Shown: positions 17,905 to 26,500 of the stretch, one piece after another | Layout: every line of letters starts with the position of its first letter | How positions within the stretch are numbered: the first letter of the stretch is position 1 | Assembly (NCBI GenBank): GCA_049840515.1 | Contig: JASGKW010000015.1 | Span: forward strand, 1-55,590 | DNA: 55,590 nucleotides | Reading direction: 5' to 3' | Origin: Muricomes sp049840515 | GTDB lineage: Bacteria; Bacillota; Clostridia; Lachnospirales; Lachnospiraceae | Notes under the pieces: generated by a model | The model's input: only the letters and a program-made list of their open reading frames with translations | Databases searched by the model: none | Told to the model about the DNA's origin: nothing | Translations under genes and position numbers: made by a program

Positions 17905-17967
17905 ATTTAATGGTTGCATCAAGTGCCGGAGAAGTTTTTCATAAAAAATTATTTATAAAAAAATTTA

Positions 17968-18030
17968 TCAGGCAGTTAATATTTCAAAGTGGATTTTTAA
18001 GTATCTCCACAGTGGAAATCAACTGCCTGA
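17968..18030 (-). terminator. Terminator of the minus-strand peptidase gene
   Basis: TCAGGCAGTT (17968-17977) pairs perfectly with AACTGCCTGA (18021-18030), with further pairing inside. Read on the minus strand, the hairpin is followed by AAATTTTTTTATAAATAATTTTTT-like T-runs, fitting termination of pepP. It may also stop the plus-strand genes. Confidence 0.8.
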
Positions 18031-18063
18031 CGAAGTTTAGATAAGAATCGCTTTTTGCTGTTT

Positions 18064-19131
18064 CTATAATTCTATCAGATCACGGGTAAATCGAACCATA
18101 TTTTCATATCCATCCTCTGTCATCAGAATCTGATCCTCTATGCGAACACCGCCCCACTGTGGGATATAGATGCCAGGCTCAATTGTTCTTACATTTCCAA
18201 CAGGGATGGGAGTCGTATCGACGATGGAGCAGGATGGACCCTCATGTACGAAGAGGCCGATTCCATGACCAATATTGTTGTATTGATATCCCATATAAGG
18301 AGTATTTTTGATTGCCTCCAGGGATGCTAGATAGATTTCTTTTCCTGTAACTCCTGCCTTTGTCACAGCCAGGGCATCTTCCAGCATTTGTTTTTCGATA
18401 GCGTACACTTCTTTTTGTTTTTCTGTGGCTTTGCCCACAACGAAGGTTCTTGTCATGTCTGACAGATATCCGTTTACCTGGCAGCCAAAATCAATCAGCA
18501 CGAAATCCCCGTATTCAATAGATTTTCCGGAAGGAATGCCGTGAAGAAGGGAGGTCTTGGCACCTGATATCAGGATGTTGCCGTAGGGCATTGTATCTGC
18601 CCCTTCCTGCACCATGTAGAGTGAAAGGGTTGCAGCCAGTTCCTTTTCAGTAATTCCAGGTTTGATGAGAGGCATCAGACGTTCCAGAGCCCGACAGGAA
18701 ATTTCGCAGGCAGCCCTCATGTATTGGATTTCTTCTTCGGTTTTCACCTGGCGCATTTCAGCGATAACCCCGGCACTGGGAAGAAGCTGTACAGTAGCTT
18801 TCTCCTGGAGAGACAGAAAATCATGATAGGTCAGAGAATCAGACTCAAAAGCAACTGTGGAAAATCCATTTGATGCAGCCAGTGCGCCAATCAGGTCCCC
18901 TTTTGTTTTTCCGGCTTCCCTCCAGTTTTTAATTGTATAGTCAGGGCATTCCAGGCCAGCCTGCTCTGTATACCTGGGGTCTGTTATAAAAAAATATTCG
19001 TTTTCTGTAATCAGCAGAGAACTGTCATCACCAGTGTAGCCGCTGATAAACCGGACATTTTCCTTTTTAGTCACATAAAATGCATCAATATTCTGTTCCT
19101 TCATGTAGGTAAGTAATTTTTTTTCATTCAT
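18064..19131 (-). CDS. pepP: Xaa-Pro aminopeptidase (M24 family)
   Basis: A 355-residue cytosolic metallopeptidase that removes N-terminal residues before proline. The N-terminal creatinase-like domain (residues 1-125) is followed by the pita-bread catalytic domain. Metal ligands are visible in VLIDFGCQVNGYLSDMTRTF (two Asp), in NIGHGIGLFVHEGP (His) and in TIEPGIYIP and VRIEDQIL (Glu). I chose the ATG at 19131 because GGAG lies ten bases upstream; a TTG seven codons earlier has no such site. It has its own promoter and terminator, so it is a single-gene unit. Confidence 0.92.
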   Translation of the reverse strand: MNEKKLLTYMKEQNIDAFYVTKKENVRFISGYTGDDSSLLITENEYFFITDPRYTEQAGLECPDYTIKNWREAGKTKGDLIGALAASNGFSTVAFESDSLTYHDFLSLQEKATVQLLPSAGVIAEMRQVKTEEEIQYMRAACEISCRALERLMPLIKPGITEKELAATLSLYMVQEGADTMPYGNILISGAKTSLLHGIPSGKSIEYGDFVLIDFGCQVNGYLSDMTRTFVVGKATEKQKEVYAIEKQMLEDALAVTKAGVTGKEIYLASLEAIKNTPYMGYQYNNIGHGIGLFVHEGPSCSIVDTTPIPVGNVRTIEPGIYIPQWGGVRIEDQILMTEDGYENMVRFTRDLIEL

Positions 19132-19170
19132 AATCAGAAGTCTCCATTTCAATATGTCCTTTTGATTTTC

Positions 19171-19199
19171 AGTATATTCTCAATTGTAGGACAAGTCAA
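19171..19199 (-). promoter_or_regulatory. Promoter for pepP
   Basis: Minus strand TTGACT (19199-19194), 17 bases, TATACT (19176-19171). Confidence 0.75.
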
Positions 19200-19249
19200 G
19201 CAGTGAGGCTGAATAGCAATGACCTTTGGCAGCAGAAATAATCGCCGCA

Positions 19250-19278
19250 TTGACAGGAAAAATTGTGAATGATACAAT
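19250..19278 (+). promoter_or_regulatory. Promoter for the aldo/keto reductase gene
   Basis: TTGACA (19250-19255), 17 bases, TACAAT (19273-19278), 56 bases before the ATG. Confidence 0.75.
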
Positions 19279-19333
19279 TATTTTATTTCCTAGAAATGTT
19301 TCCCTATAGTTTGATGAAAGGTCAAGGTGAATT

Positions 19334-20152
19334 ATGAAGAAAATTAAAATGAATAATGGAATCGAAATACCTCAGCTGGGACTTGGTGTTTTTCAGACCC
19401 CACAGGGAGAGAGCACTGTTAACAGTGTAAAGTGGGCATTGGAGGCTGGCTACCGCCACATTGATACTGCCAAGATTTATGGAAACGAATTTGAAGTGGG
19501 AAAAGCAATCCTGGAGAGCCAGGTGCCCAGAGAGGACATTTTCCTCACCACAAAGCTGTGGAATGAGGATATACGGGCAGAGAGGACGAGAGAGGCCTTT
19601 GAAGAGAGCCTGAAAGCATTGCAGACAGACTACGTGGATTTATATTTGATTCACTGGCCCACAGATAAGTTTGAGAAAGCCTGGCCTGTGATGGAGGAGC
19701 TGTACCATGAGGGAAAAATCAAATCTATCGGGCTGAGTAATTTCCACAGGAGCCACCTGGAGAAGATTTTGGAAATCGCTGAGGTGAAGCCTGTTGTTAA
19801 CCAGATAGAATCTCACCCGTATATGAGCAATCAGGAGCTGATAGATTTGAGCAAGTCTATGGGCATTGAGGTGGAAGTTTGGAGCCCTCTTGGAGGCACA
19901 GGCGGAAATGTTCTTGAGGATGAAACCTTAAACAAACTTGCTCAGAAATATGGCAAGAGCCCTGCTCAGATTGTTCTGAGATGGGATATTCAGAGGGAAG
20001 TTATTGTAATTCCAAAGTCTGTCCATAAAGACAGAATTATTTCCAATATGGATATCTTTGATTTTGAATTGACAGATGAAGATATGAAAGCAATTAGTCA
20101 GTTAAATAAGAATCTCCGTGTGGGACCGGATCCGGATAACTTTAACTTTTAG
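19334..20152 (+). CDS. Aldo/keto reductase
   Basis: A 272-residue NADPH-dependent oxidoreductase of the AKR superfamily, (beta/alpha)8 fold. The catalytic tetrad is visible: Asp and Tyr in HIDTAKIYGNE (about residues 42-52), Lys in TTKLW (near 74) and His in LIHWPTD (near 107). IPKSVHKDRI near residue 230 is the cofactor-binding tail. It resembles the YvgN/DkgA group acting on short ketones and aldehydes such as methylglyoxal; the substrate cannot be set from sequence. The next gene starts 24 bases later and codes for another NADP-type reductase, so the two are likely cotranscribed. Confidence 0.92.
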   Translation: MKKIKMNNGIEIPQLGLGVFQTPQGESTVNSVKWALEAGYRHIDTAKIYGNEFEVGKAILESQVPREDIFLTTKLWNEDIRAERTREAFEESLKALQTDYVDLYLIHWPTDKFEKAWPVMEELYHEGKIKSIGLSNFHRSHLEKILEIAEVKPVVNQIESHPYMSNQELIDLSKSMGIEVEVWSPLGGTGGNVLEDETLNKLAQKYGKSPAQIVLRWDIQREVIVIPKSVHKDRIISNMDIFDFELTDEDMKAISQLNKNLRVGPDPDNFNF

Positions 20153-20176
20153 TTGTGCCATTGGGAGGAGCTTTAG

Positions 20177-21106
20177 ATGGAGATAAAAAGTGTAGCATTA
20201 ATTGGACTGGGGGCAATGGGAGTATTTTTTGCTCCCAGAATGGAAGAGCATTTAGGCCGCGAAAACTTTTGTGTGATTGCAGGAGGAGAGCGGAAGAGAA
20301 GGCTTGAGAGTCAGGGAGTGACGGTCAATGGAGTCGAGCACCGTTTTCCCATCTGCACACCTGAGGAGGGGACCGAGAAGGATTTAATCATTATGGCGGT
20401 GAAAGATATGGGACTTCATCAGGCCATAGAGGATATTCGGAATTTTGTCGGGGAGAATACTCAGATATTATGTGTGATGAACGGAGTGGAGAGTGAGGGG
20501 CAGGTGGCTTCAGTTTATGGCTGGGAACATGTACTTTACTCTTACATGAGAATGTCCATTGTTATGAGAAACGGCAAAGCGGATTTTGACCCTTACTGGG
20601 GAAAAGTGTATTTTGGAGAAGCCAGAAATGAGGTGTGGACAGAGCGTGTCCGCGCTGTCTGTGAGGTGATGGAGCGGTGTGATATCCCTTACAAAGTCGA
20701 AAAAGATATGATGTGGGGACTTTGGTTTAAGTATATGTGCAATGTGGGCGAGAATCTGACCTGTGCACTGCTTGGCATTCCTTTTGGTTTTTACCGAGAA
20801 AGTGAGCCGGCGAATGAGATTCGCTGGGCGGCAATGAAAGAAGTTCAGGCAGTTGCAGAGGCGAAAGGCATTACTATCACGGATGAGCAGATGAGAAAGC
20901 AGCATGAATCACTGTGCCGTATCCCTTACGAAAACAGACCGTCCACATTGCAGGATTTGGAGGCAAAACGGAAGACAGAGGTGGAAATGTTCGCTGGAAC
21001 AATGGTGAAGATGGGGAAAAAACTTGGGATTCCAACTCCAATATGCTGGATGTTCCTTCAGGGAATCAAGGTGCTGGAAGAGAAAAATCAGCAAAATCAG
21101 AGGTGA
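20177..21106 (+). CDS. Ketopantoate reductase family protein (PanE/ApbA)
   Basis: A 309-residue two-domain dehydrogenase. ALIGLGAMGVFFA near residue 8 is the Rossmann GxGxxG loop; LIIMAVKDMGLHQA near 77 and LCVMNGVESE near 103 are typical family segments. The C-terminal helical domain contains KYMCNVGENLT (catalytic Lys region, near 188) and the KTEVEMFAG Glu near 276. Family members reduce 2-dehydropantoate in CoA synthesis, but many paralogues with other roles exist and no other pantothenate gene is nearby. GGGAGG precedes the ATG. Confidence 0.82.
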   Translation: MEIKSVALIGLGAMGVFFAPRMEEHLGRENFCVIAGGERKRRLESQGVTVNGVEHRFPICTPEEGTEKDLIIMAVKDMGLHQAIEDIRNFVGENTQILCVMNGVESEGQVASVYGWEHVLYSYMRMSIVMRNGKADFDPYWGKVYFGEARNEVWTERVRAVCEVMERCDIPYKVEKDMMWGLWFKYMCNVGENLTCALLGIPFGFYRESEPANEIRWAAMKEVQAVAEAKGITITDEQMRKQHESLCRIPYENRPSTLQDLEAKRKTEVEMFAGTMVKMGKKLGIPTPICWMFLQGIKVLEEKNQQNQR

Positions 21107-21112
21107 TGAAGA

Positions 21113-21526
21113 ATGTTCCAGGTAAAAGAATTGATTGAACAGGCAATTGAGGCGATGGGAAATGCCTATGCTCCTTATTCCGGCTTTAAAGTGGGCGCGG
21201 CACTTCTGGCCAAGGACGGCACGGTTTATCAGGGCTGCAACATTGAAAATGCGGCATATACCCCCTGCAATTGTGGAGAGCGGACCGCATTTTTTAAAGC
21301 GGTGAGCGAGGGCGTAAAGGAGTTTGAAGCTATCTGTATTGTAGGCGGAAAAGATGGTGTTCTGACAGAATTTACTGCCCCCTGCGGGGTGTGCCGGCAG
21401 GTGATGATGGAGTTTTGCAATCCAAAAGAATTTCAAATAATCCTTGCTGTGGACACAGAGCATTATCAGATATTTACATTGGAAGAGTTGTTCCCTATGG
21501 GATTTGGACCAGCAAACCTTAAGTAG
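21113..21526 (+). CDS. cdd: Cytidine deaminase
   Basis: A 137-residue tetrameric-type cytidine deaminase that converts cytidine or deoxycytidine to uridine forms in pyrimidine salvage. YAPYSGFKVGAAL near residue 20 and GCNIENAAYTPCNCGERTA near 42 contain the substrate-binding Asn/Glu and the zinc Cys with catalytic Glu (C-G-E). PCGVCRQ near 90 gives the other two zinc cysteines. Length is normal. It starts six bases after the ketopantoate reductase-like gene, so it is in that operon; the C-terminal tail is slightly longer than in B. subtilis. Confidence 0.95.
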   Translation: MFQVKELIEQAIEAMGNAYAPYSGFKVGAALLAKDGTVYQGCNIENAAYTPCNCGERTAFFKAVSEGVKEFEAICIVGGKDGVLTEFTAPCGVCRQVMMEFCNPKEFQIILAVDTEHYQIFTLEELFPMGFGPANLK

Positions 21527-21575
21527 GAAATCGTAAGTGATTGTCAGATTAATTGAGGTGTTATACAAGAAAAAA

Positions 21576-21604
21576 TTGTACAGTCCAGGCAGATATGTTA
21601 TACT
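21576..21604 (+). promoter_or_regulatory. Promoter for ddh
   Basis: TTGTAC (21576-21581), 17 bases, TATACT (21599-21604). Confidence 0.7.
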
Positions 21605-21661
21605 TATTAACGGTTTACAGGACAAATTTAAACTTAAAAGTATTTGAGAGGATGGATTACG

Positions 21662-22648
21662 ATGGAAAAAATCAGAATTGGAATTGTAGGATATGGAAAC
21701 ATCGGACGTGGAGTTGAGCTTGCCGTAGAGCGCAATGAGGATATGGAATTAAAAGCAGTTTTCACAAGACGCGCACCTGAGACAGTAAAAACTGTATCAG
21801 AAGGTGTTCCGGTTGTGCATGTAGATAATATACTGGATATGAAAAATGATATTGATGTTATGATTCTCTGCGGAGGCTCAGCTACAGACCTGCCAGTGAC
21901 CGGACCTGAGATTGCTAAGAACTTTAACACCATTGACAGCTTTGATACTCACGCAAAGATACCTGAATATTTTGCAAAAGTAGATGCGGCTGCAAAAGAA
22001 GGCGGCAATATTGGAATTATTTCTGTGGGCTGGGATCCGGGGATGTTTTCTCTGAATAGAATCTATGCAGAGTCCATTCTCGTCCAGGGAAATACTTATA
22101 CTTTCTGGGGCAAAGGCGTAAGTCAGGGACATTCTGATGCAATCCGCCGTGTACCAGGCGTAAAAAATGGAATTCAGTATACCGTTCCTATTGAGGACGC
22201 AGTAGAAAAAGTAAGAAGCGGCTGCGGCCCGGAACTGACCACAAGAGAAAAGCACCTCAGAGAGTGCTTTATAGTGGCTGAGGAAGGCGCAGATTTGCAG
22301 GAGATTGAGAGCACAATCAAAAACATGCCTAATTATTTCTCCGATTATGATACAATTGTACATTTCATCACAGAAGAAGAATTAAAACAAAACCACAGCA
22401 AAATGCCTCACGGCGGTTTTGTTATCCGAAGCGGTGAGACCGGAAGAGAAGGCAACAGCCATGTAATCGAATACTCATTGAAGCTGGACTCCAACCCTGA
22501 ATTCACAGCAAGCGTTTTAGTAAGCTACGCAAGGGCAGCACACCGTCTGTCAAAAACAGGCGAGTCAGGAGCCAAAACAGTATTTGATATTCCACCGGTA
22601 CTGCTTTCTTCAAAGACACCAGAACAATTAAGAGCAGAGCTGCTGTAG
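21662..22648 (+). CDS. ddh: meso-Diaminopimelate D-dehydrogenase
   Basis: A 328-residue NADP-dependent enzyme that makes meso-DAP from tetrahydrodipicolinate in one step for lysine and peptidoglycan. RIGIVGYGNIGRGVE near residue 4 is the Rossmann loop; CGGSATDLP near 70, DSFDTHAKIPEY near 90 and GWDPGMFSLNR near 119 are highly characteristic. WGKGVSQGHSDAIRR near 145 binds substrate. I use the ATG at 21662, after GAGAGGATGG; an upstream GTG-type extension adds six unlikely residues. It has its own promoter and ends in a REP-like inverted repeat. Confidence 0.95.
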   Translation: MEKIRIGIVGYGNIGRGVELAVERNEDMELKAVFTRRAPETVKTVSEGVPVVHVDNILDMKNDIDVMILCGGSATDLPVTGPEIAKNFNTIDSFDTHAKIPEYFAKVDAAAKEGGNIGIISVGWDPGMFSLNRIYAESILVQGNTYTFWGKGVSQGHSDAIRRVPGVKNGIQYTVPIEDAVEKVRSGCGPELTTREKHLRECFIVAEEGADLQEIESTIKNMPNYFSDYDTIVHFITEEELKQNHSKMPHGGFVIRSGETGREGNSHVIEYSLKLDSNPEFTASVLVSYARAAHRLSKTGESGAKTVFDIPPVLLSSKTPEQLRAELL

Positions 22649-22652
22649 TAAA

Positions 22653-22736
22653 AAAGGGGACTGACCCTTTTGCACGCCTTTTTCTAAGTTCTTCAAACAA
22701 TTCAGAATTTGGCGGTCAAAAGGGTCAGTCCCCTTT
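22653..22736. repeat. REP-like inverted pair, copy A
   Basis: AAAGGGGACTGACCCTTTTG (22653-22672) is the exact reverse complement of 22717-22736, with a 44-base spacer. It fills the junction of convergent genes ddh and pdaA, starting five bases after the ddh stop and ending four bases before the pdaA stop, and could terminate both. Confidence 0.9.
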
Positions 22737-22739
22737 GAA

Positions 22740-23561
22740 TCATGAAATTTCTGACAGTGGCTTGAAGGTATAGCCCATTTCTTCCCATTTTGTGAGAAGT
22801 TCGTCAAGGATTTCAGCATTTGTTTTTGAGGTGCTGTGCAAAAGTACGATTGCACCTGGATGAATTCTTCCCAGAAGCTTTTTGAAAGCTTCTTCTTTTG
22901 TGGGCTGTTTGTTTTCATACCAGTCTACGTAAGCAAGACTCCAGAAAAAGGTTTTATATCCCATGTCTTTTGCCATCTGTAAGTTGGATTCACTATATTT
23001 TCCTTGAGGCGGACGGTAATATCGAATCATGTCCTGACCGGTTACTTTCTTATATTCTGCTTCTACATCCCCCAGTTCTTTTTGAAAGGCTTCTTTGGTT
23101 GATATTTGGGACATATCAGGATGATGGTATGTATGATTTCCCACAGTATGCCCTTCATCCACCATTCTCTTTACTAAATCAGGATTAGATGAGATGAAAG
23201 TACCTACCACAAAGAAAGTGGCGGGAACATTATGTTTTTTGAGTGCGTCCAGTATGGCGGGAGTATTGCCATTTTCAAAGCCTGCATCGAATGTCAGATA
23301 TATGACTTTTTCATCTGGATTGCCTGAATAATATGCGTCAAATTTTTTCAGTTGCTCTGCTGTGGCGTTGGCAACGGGGGGCTGACCGTCTTCCTGGAAA
23401 CTTAATCCCCAATTTCCTTCTGCGGATGTAGGGACAGCTTCAGGGGCAAAGTGGTCCTGAATTTTTCCGGCGGCGTGACCTGCCAGAAATGCAGCGGCAA
23501 AAATTAATGCCAGTTTTAGAATAGATTTTGAGAAGTGTGTCTTTCTTGAATTGATTTTCAT
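22740..23561 (-). CDS. pdaA: PdaA-like polysaccharide deacetylase (NodB domain)
   Basis: A 273-residue exported enzyme. The start MKINSRKTHFSK is followed by a hydrophobic segment (about 14-30), so it is a signal peptide or anchor. The NodB domain shows VIYLTFDAGFENG near residue 86 (first Asp), HTYHHPD near 142 (His-x3-His metal pair), RPPQGKYSE near 187 and a late VLLHSTSKT. The TFDAG.ENG form is typical of PdaA, which removes the acetyl group from muramic acid when spore-cortex muramic delta-lactam is made. A role in spore cortex is therefore likely; a vegetative peptidoglycan deacetylase is the alternative. Confidence 0.88.
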   Translation of the reverse strand: MKINSRKTHFSKSILKLALIFAAAFLAGHAAGKIQDHFAPEAVPTSAEGNWGLSFQEDGQPPVANATAEQLKKFDAYYSGNPDEKVIYLTFDAGFENGNTPAILDALKKHNVPATFFVVGTFISSNPDLVKRMVDEGHTVGNHTYHHPDMSQISTKEAFQKELGDVEAEYKKVTGQDMIRYYRPPQGKYSESNLQMAKDMGYKTFFWSLAYVDWYENKQPTKEEAFKKLLGRIHPGAIVLLHSTSKTNAEILDELLTKWEEMGYTFKPLSEIS

Positions 23562-23727
23562 GATATCACCAGAATCTTATTTCCAATAGTATATGCACAG
23601 ATGTTCAAGTATAGAATTTGCAGGCTGGATTGAGGCTGGATATACTTTTCCCAAGATGAAAATAGCTTTTTGCAGGAAAGAGTGGTAAAGTAGTAATAGA
23701 GAATTTTTTGCGATATAGGAGGAAGAT

Positions 23728-24519
23728 ATGGAAAGAGCAGCGCTATTTTTTGATATTGACGGCACGTTACTGGATGAGACAACGAAAAAAATCCCTCAAA
23801 GTGCAATGGATGCCATGAGTGCAGCCAGAGAAGCGGGACATTTGCTTTTTATAAATACAGGCCGGACGATGTGCAGTATACCGGCGGAACTGAAGCGATT
23901 TAAATTTGATGGATATTTGTGCGGATGTGGAACATATCTCACCTATCATGATGAGGTTTTGTTTGAAAAATGTATCCCGGAGGCCAGGGGCAGGGAGATT
24001 ATTGACAAGATGATAGAATGTAAGCTGGAAGGGCTGTTTGAAGGCGTTGAGGACGCATATATGTCCAGCAGAATGTCACGGTTTGACAGACTGGAGAGTA
24101 CACGGAGATATTTCAATGAACTTGGTCTTGGACGGGAACTTTATATAGAGACAGGAAAGTTTGTGTATGACAAATTATTTGTCTATGTGGATGAGCAGAG
24201 TGATAAAGAAACATTCTTTCAGTTTATCGAAAAAGATATAGAGCCCATTGACAGGGGCGGAAACACTTATGAATGTGTGCAGAGAGGGTATTCCAAGGCA
24301 ACTGCCTGTGAATTTATCCGGCAGAAGTTTGATATGGATATCAATCAGATATACGTGTTTGGAGATAGTACAAATGATATTTCTATGTTTCAATACGCCA
24401 GACACTCAATTGCAATGGAGGTTCATGCAGAAGAACTGGCCCCCTACACAGAATATGTGACCAGTAAATTGGAGGAGGATGGGATTGCCCATGCGATTTA
24501 CCACTATGGACTTGCCTGA
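23728..24519 (+). CDS. Cof-type HAD hydrolase
   Basis: A 263-residue haloacid dehalogenase-superfamily phosphatase with a C2b cap. FFDIDGTLLDE (residues 7-17) carries the nucleophile and acid Asp pair; INTGRT near 48 is motif II; KATACEF near 190 has the motif III Lys; FGDSTNDISMF near 211 is motif IV with metal-binding Asp residues. Substrates of such enzymes are sugar phosphates, flavin precursors or nucleotides and cannot be deduced. AGGAGG lies upstream of the ATG. It converges with the shikimate operon on the other strand. Confidence 0.9.
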   Translation: MERAALFFDIDGTLLDETTKKIPQSAMDAMSAAREAGHLLFINTGRTMCSIPAELKRFKFDGYLCGCGTYLTYHDEVLFEKCIPEARGREIIDKMIECKLEGLFEGVEDAYMSSRMSRFDRLESTRRYFNELGLGRELYIETGKFVYDKLFVYVDEQSDKETFFQFIEKDIEPIDRGGNTYECVQRGYSKATACEFIRQKFDMDINQIYVFGDSTNDISMFQYARHSIAMEVHAEELAPYTEYVTSKLEEDGIAHAIYHYGLA

Positions 24520-24554
24520 AAGGGCGGTCCGGCAAGGTAACTCCTCCAAATAAA

Positions 24555-25391
24555 TTATTTCTGGAATTTTGCGGCCAGTTCATCATGAATCTGGTTTCCC
24601 ATATTATAATCCAGTTTTTTATCCAGCCAGATTTCTTCTGAACCGATGGCCTGGTCGACCAGCATCATCAATCCGGTAACGATTTGAAGTCCCTCTTCCC
24701 CGGCAATCCTGAGAAATTCTGTTACCAGGGGATTGTAGACAATGTCGGAGGCAACTTTAAATTTGCGTATGACAGCCGCGTCCACGGGGCTTACACCCAT
24801 ATTAGGGTACATTCCTACAGGTGTTGTATTTATGATAATATCCCCCTCCGGAATATCGGTTAAAGAACAGGTGTGGATATAGGGGAAAAGCTCTTTGAGA
24901 TGCATAGTTGCCTTTTCATTCCGGGCTGCCACTGTAATGCTGGATGCGCCGCCCATATGAAAGCCGTAAATCAATGCTTTTGCAGCGCCGCCGGAGCCGA
25001 GAATTACAATGCGCTGACCATCTAGGCTGATGCCTGCCTTGTGAAACATACTCATAACCCCGATATAGTCAGTGTTGTAGCCGTAAAAGGTGCCGTCTTT
25101 CAAGAGAATTGTGTTGACGGCGCCTATTTTTTCTGCATGGGAATCCAGAACATCTACCAGATTATAGATAACTTCCTTGTATGGTATGGTCACATTCATG
25201 CCCAGGATATTTTCTTTCTTCATCATATCAAATATGTGAAGAACCTCCTGTTTATCCATCTCATATATCTCATAAGCTGCAGCAATATTCTGCTGTTTTA
25301 ATAAATCTGCATGAATTTCAGGTGAAAGACTGTGTCCCAGCTTTTCACCCAACAATCCGAAATGTAGTATATTCTCTTCTTGTATGCTCAT
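24555..25391 (-). CDS. aroE: Shikimate dehydrogenase
   Basis: A 278-residue NADP-dependent enzyme that reduces 3-dehydroshikimate to shikimate. GLLGEKLGHSLSPEIH near residue 12 is the substrate-binding signature with the two Ser; GMNVTIPYKE near 60 contains the catalytic Lys; GAVNTI near 81 and VILGSGGAAKAL near 124 (NADP loop) follow, and TGLMMLVDQA lies near the end. I start at the ATG 25391 (AGGAAGGA upstream), not the longer frame to 25454. The gene ends the minus-strand aroF-aroB-aroE operon, one base after aroB. Confidence 0.94.
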   Translation of the reverse strand: MSIQEENILHFGLLGEKLGHSLSPEIHADLLKQQNIAAAYEIYEMDKQEVLHIFDMMKKENILGMNVTIPYKEVIYNLVDVLDSHAEKIGAVNTILLKDGTFYGYNTDYIGVMSMFHKAGISLDGQRIVILGSGGAAKALIYGFHMGGASSITVAARNEKATMHLKELFPYIHTCSLTDIPEGDIIINTTPVGMYPNMGVSPVDAAVIRKFKVASDIVYNPLVTEFLRIAGEEGLQIVTGLMMLVDQAIGSEEIWLDKKLDYNMGNQIHDELAAKFQK

Positions 25392-25392
25392 A

Positions 25393-26448
25393 TTAAATCC
25401 TTCCTGCTGCCTCAAAAAAATGAAGATTAGTGGGATATATATAACTGTCACCAATGCTGTGGAGGAGAATCACGTTTAATTGGTTATCCAGATTCTTCTT
25501 GTCCAATTGCATGGCATCTGTAAGTTCAGATACAGGAAGTCCGCACTCATAGGGCAGCCCGTAGGTTTTTAGAATCTGTAAAATCTTTTCCGCCTCGCCG
25601 GGTGTGGTGAGCCCCGCTTTTTCAGATATTTTTGTAATCTGGTACATTCCAATCGCAACAGCCTCACCATGGCTTTCGCGCTCATAGTGATAATACTGTT
25701 CAATGGTATGCGCAAGAGTATGTCCGAAATTCAACAGCATGCGCTCCCCTGTGTCAAACTGGTCAGCCTCCACAATTGTGCGCTTAATGTCAACACAACG
25801 GTAAATAATGGAAGCAAGCTGTTCTTTTAAATCCTCGAAACAAGTGTAGCTGCTCAACAAATCAAATAGAGACGCATCCCTGATACAGCCGTATTTAATC
25901 ACCTCACCCATTCCGTCCGTAATATAGCGGGGGGGCAGTGTATTTAATATGTCCGGGTCAATTAAAACCAGTTTGGGATGATAAAAAGCACCAACCAGAT
26001 TTTTTCCCTGGGGAAGGTCCACAGCAACCTTGCCTCCCACAGAAGAATCTACCTGTGCCAGCAGAGAGGTGGGGATTTGTACAAATTTAACCCCTCTCAA
26101 ATAAGTTGCCGCCGCAAACCCGGCCAAATCTCCGATGACACCGCCTCCAAGAGCAATTACCAAATCGCTTCGCGTGATTTTCTTCTCCAGCATAGCAGCA
26201 TATATCTGCGGCAGTGACTGAAAACTCTTTGTAAGCTCCCCGTGAGGCAGCACCAGGCTGTGGCACTCATAAGATGGAAGAGCGTCAATCAAAGTCTTGC
26301 CATAGAGCGGATAAATGTTATCATCAGAAATAATAAAAATCCGTTTTGCCCGAAAAATCTGTGATACATAACGCTCCGCATTTTTCAAAATTCCAGATTC
26401 AATAAAAATAGGATAACTGTTTTCGCCTAAATTAACTGTTAATTCCAA
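25393..26448 (-). CDS. aroB: 3-Dehydroquinate synthase
   Basis: A 351-residue NAD- and metal-dependent cyclase turning DAHP into 3-dehydroquinate. VLPHGELTKS near residue 72, ALGGGVIGDLAGFAA near 97, PTSLLAQVDSSVGGKVAVD near 122 and NLVGAFYHPK near 145 are the NAD- and substrate-binding blocks. Metal ligands are seen in EVIKYGC (Glu), LNFGHTLAHTIE (His) and ESHGEAVAIGM (His). I chose the TTG at 26448: AAGGAGA lies seven bases before it and overlaps codons of the alternative GTG start at 26466, which has no ribosome site. It follows aroF across a REP-like palindrome. Confidence 0.92.
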   Translation of the reverse strand: MELTVNLGENSYPIFIESGILKNAERYVSQIFRAKRIFIISDDNIYPLYGKTLIDALPSYECHSLVLPHGELTKSFQSLPQIYAAMLEKKITRSDLVIALGGGVIGDLAGFAAATYLRGVKFVQIPTSLLAQVDSSVGGKVAVDLPQGKNLVGAFYHPKLVLIDPDILNTLPPRYITDGMGEVIKYGCIRDASLFDLLSSYTCFEDLKEQLASIIYRCVDIKRTIVEADQFDTGERMLLNFGHTLAHTIEQYYHYERESHGEAVAIGMYQITKISEKAGLTTPGEAEKILQILKTYGLPYECGLPVSELTDAMQLDKKNLDNQLNVILLHSIGDSYIYPTNLHFFEAAGRI

Positions 26449-26480
26449 AGATTTTCTCCTTTTCACATAAAACGGTTAGC

Positions 26481-26500
26481 AAAGGGGTCAGACCCCTTTT
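26481..26500. repeat. REP-like palindrome, copy B
   Basis: AAAGGGGTC, a central A, then GACCCCTTT: a perfect 9-bp palindrome between aroF and aroB on the minus strand. It touches the aroF stop codon (26499-26501). Only a single hairpin is present here, without the second inverted unit seen in copies A and D. Confidence 0.85.

Noticed and set aside
24511..24536. Terminator between the HAD gene and aroE
   Set aside because: CTTGCC/GGCAAG gives only a 6-bp stem with a 14-base loop and no T-run.
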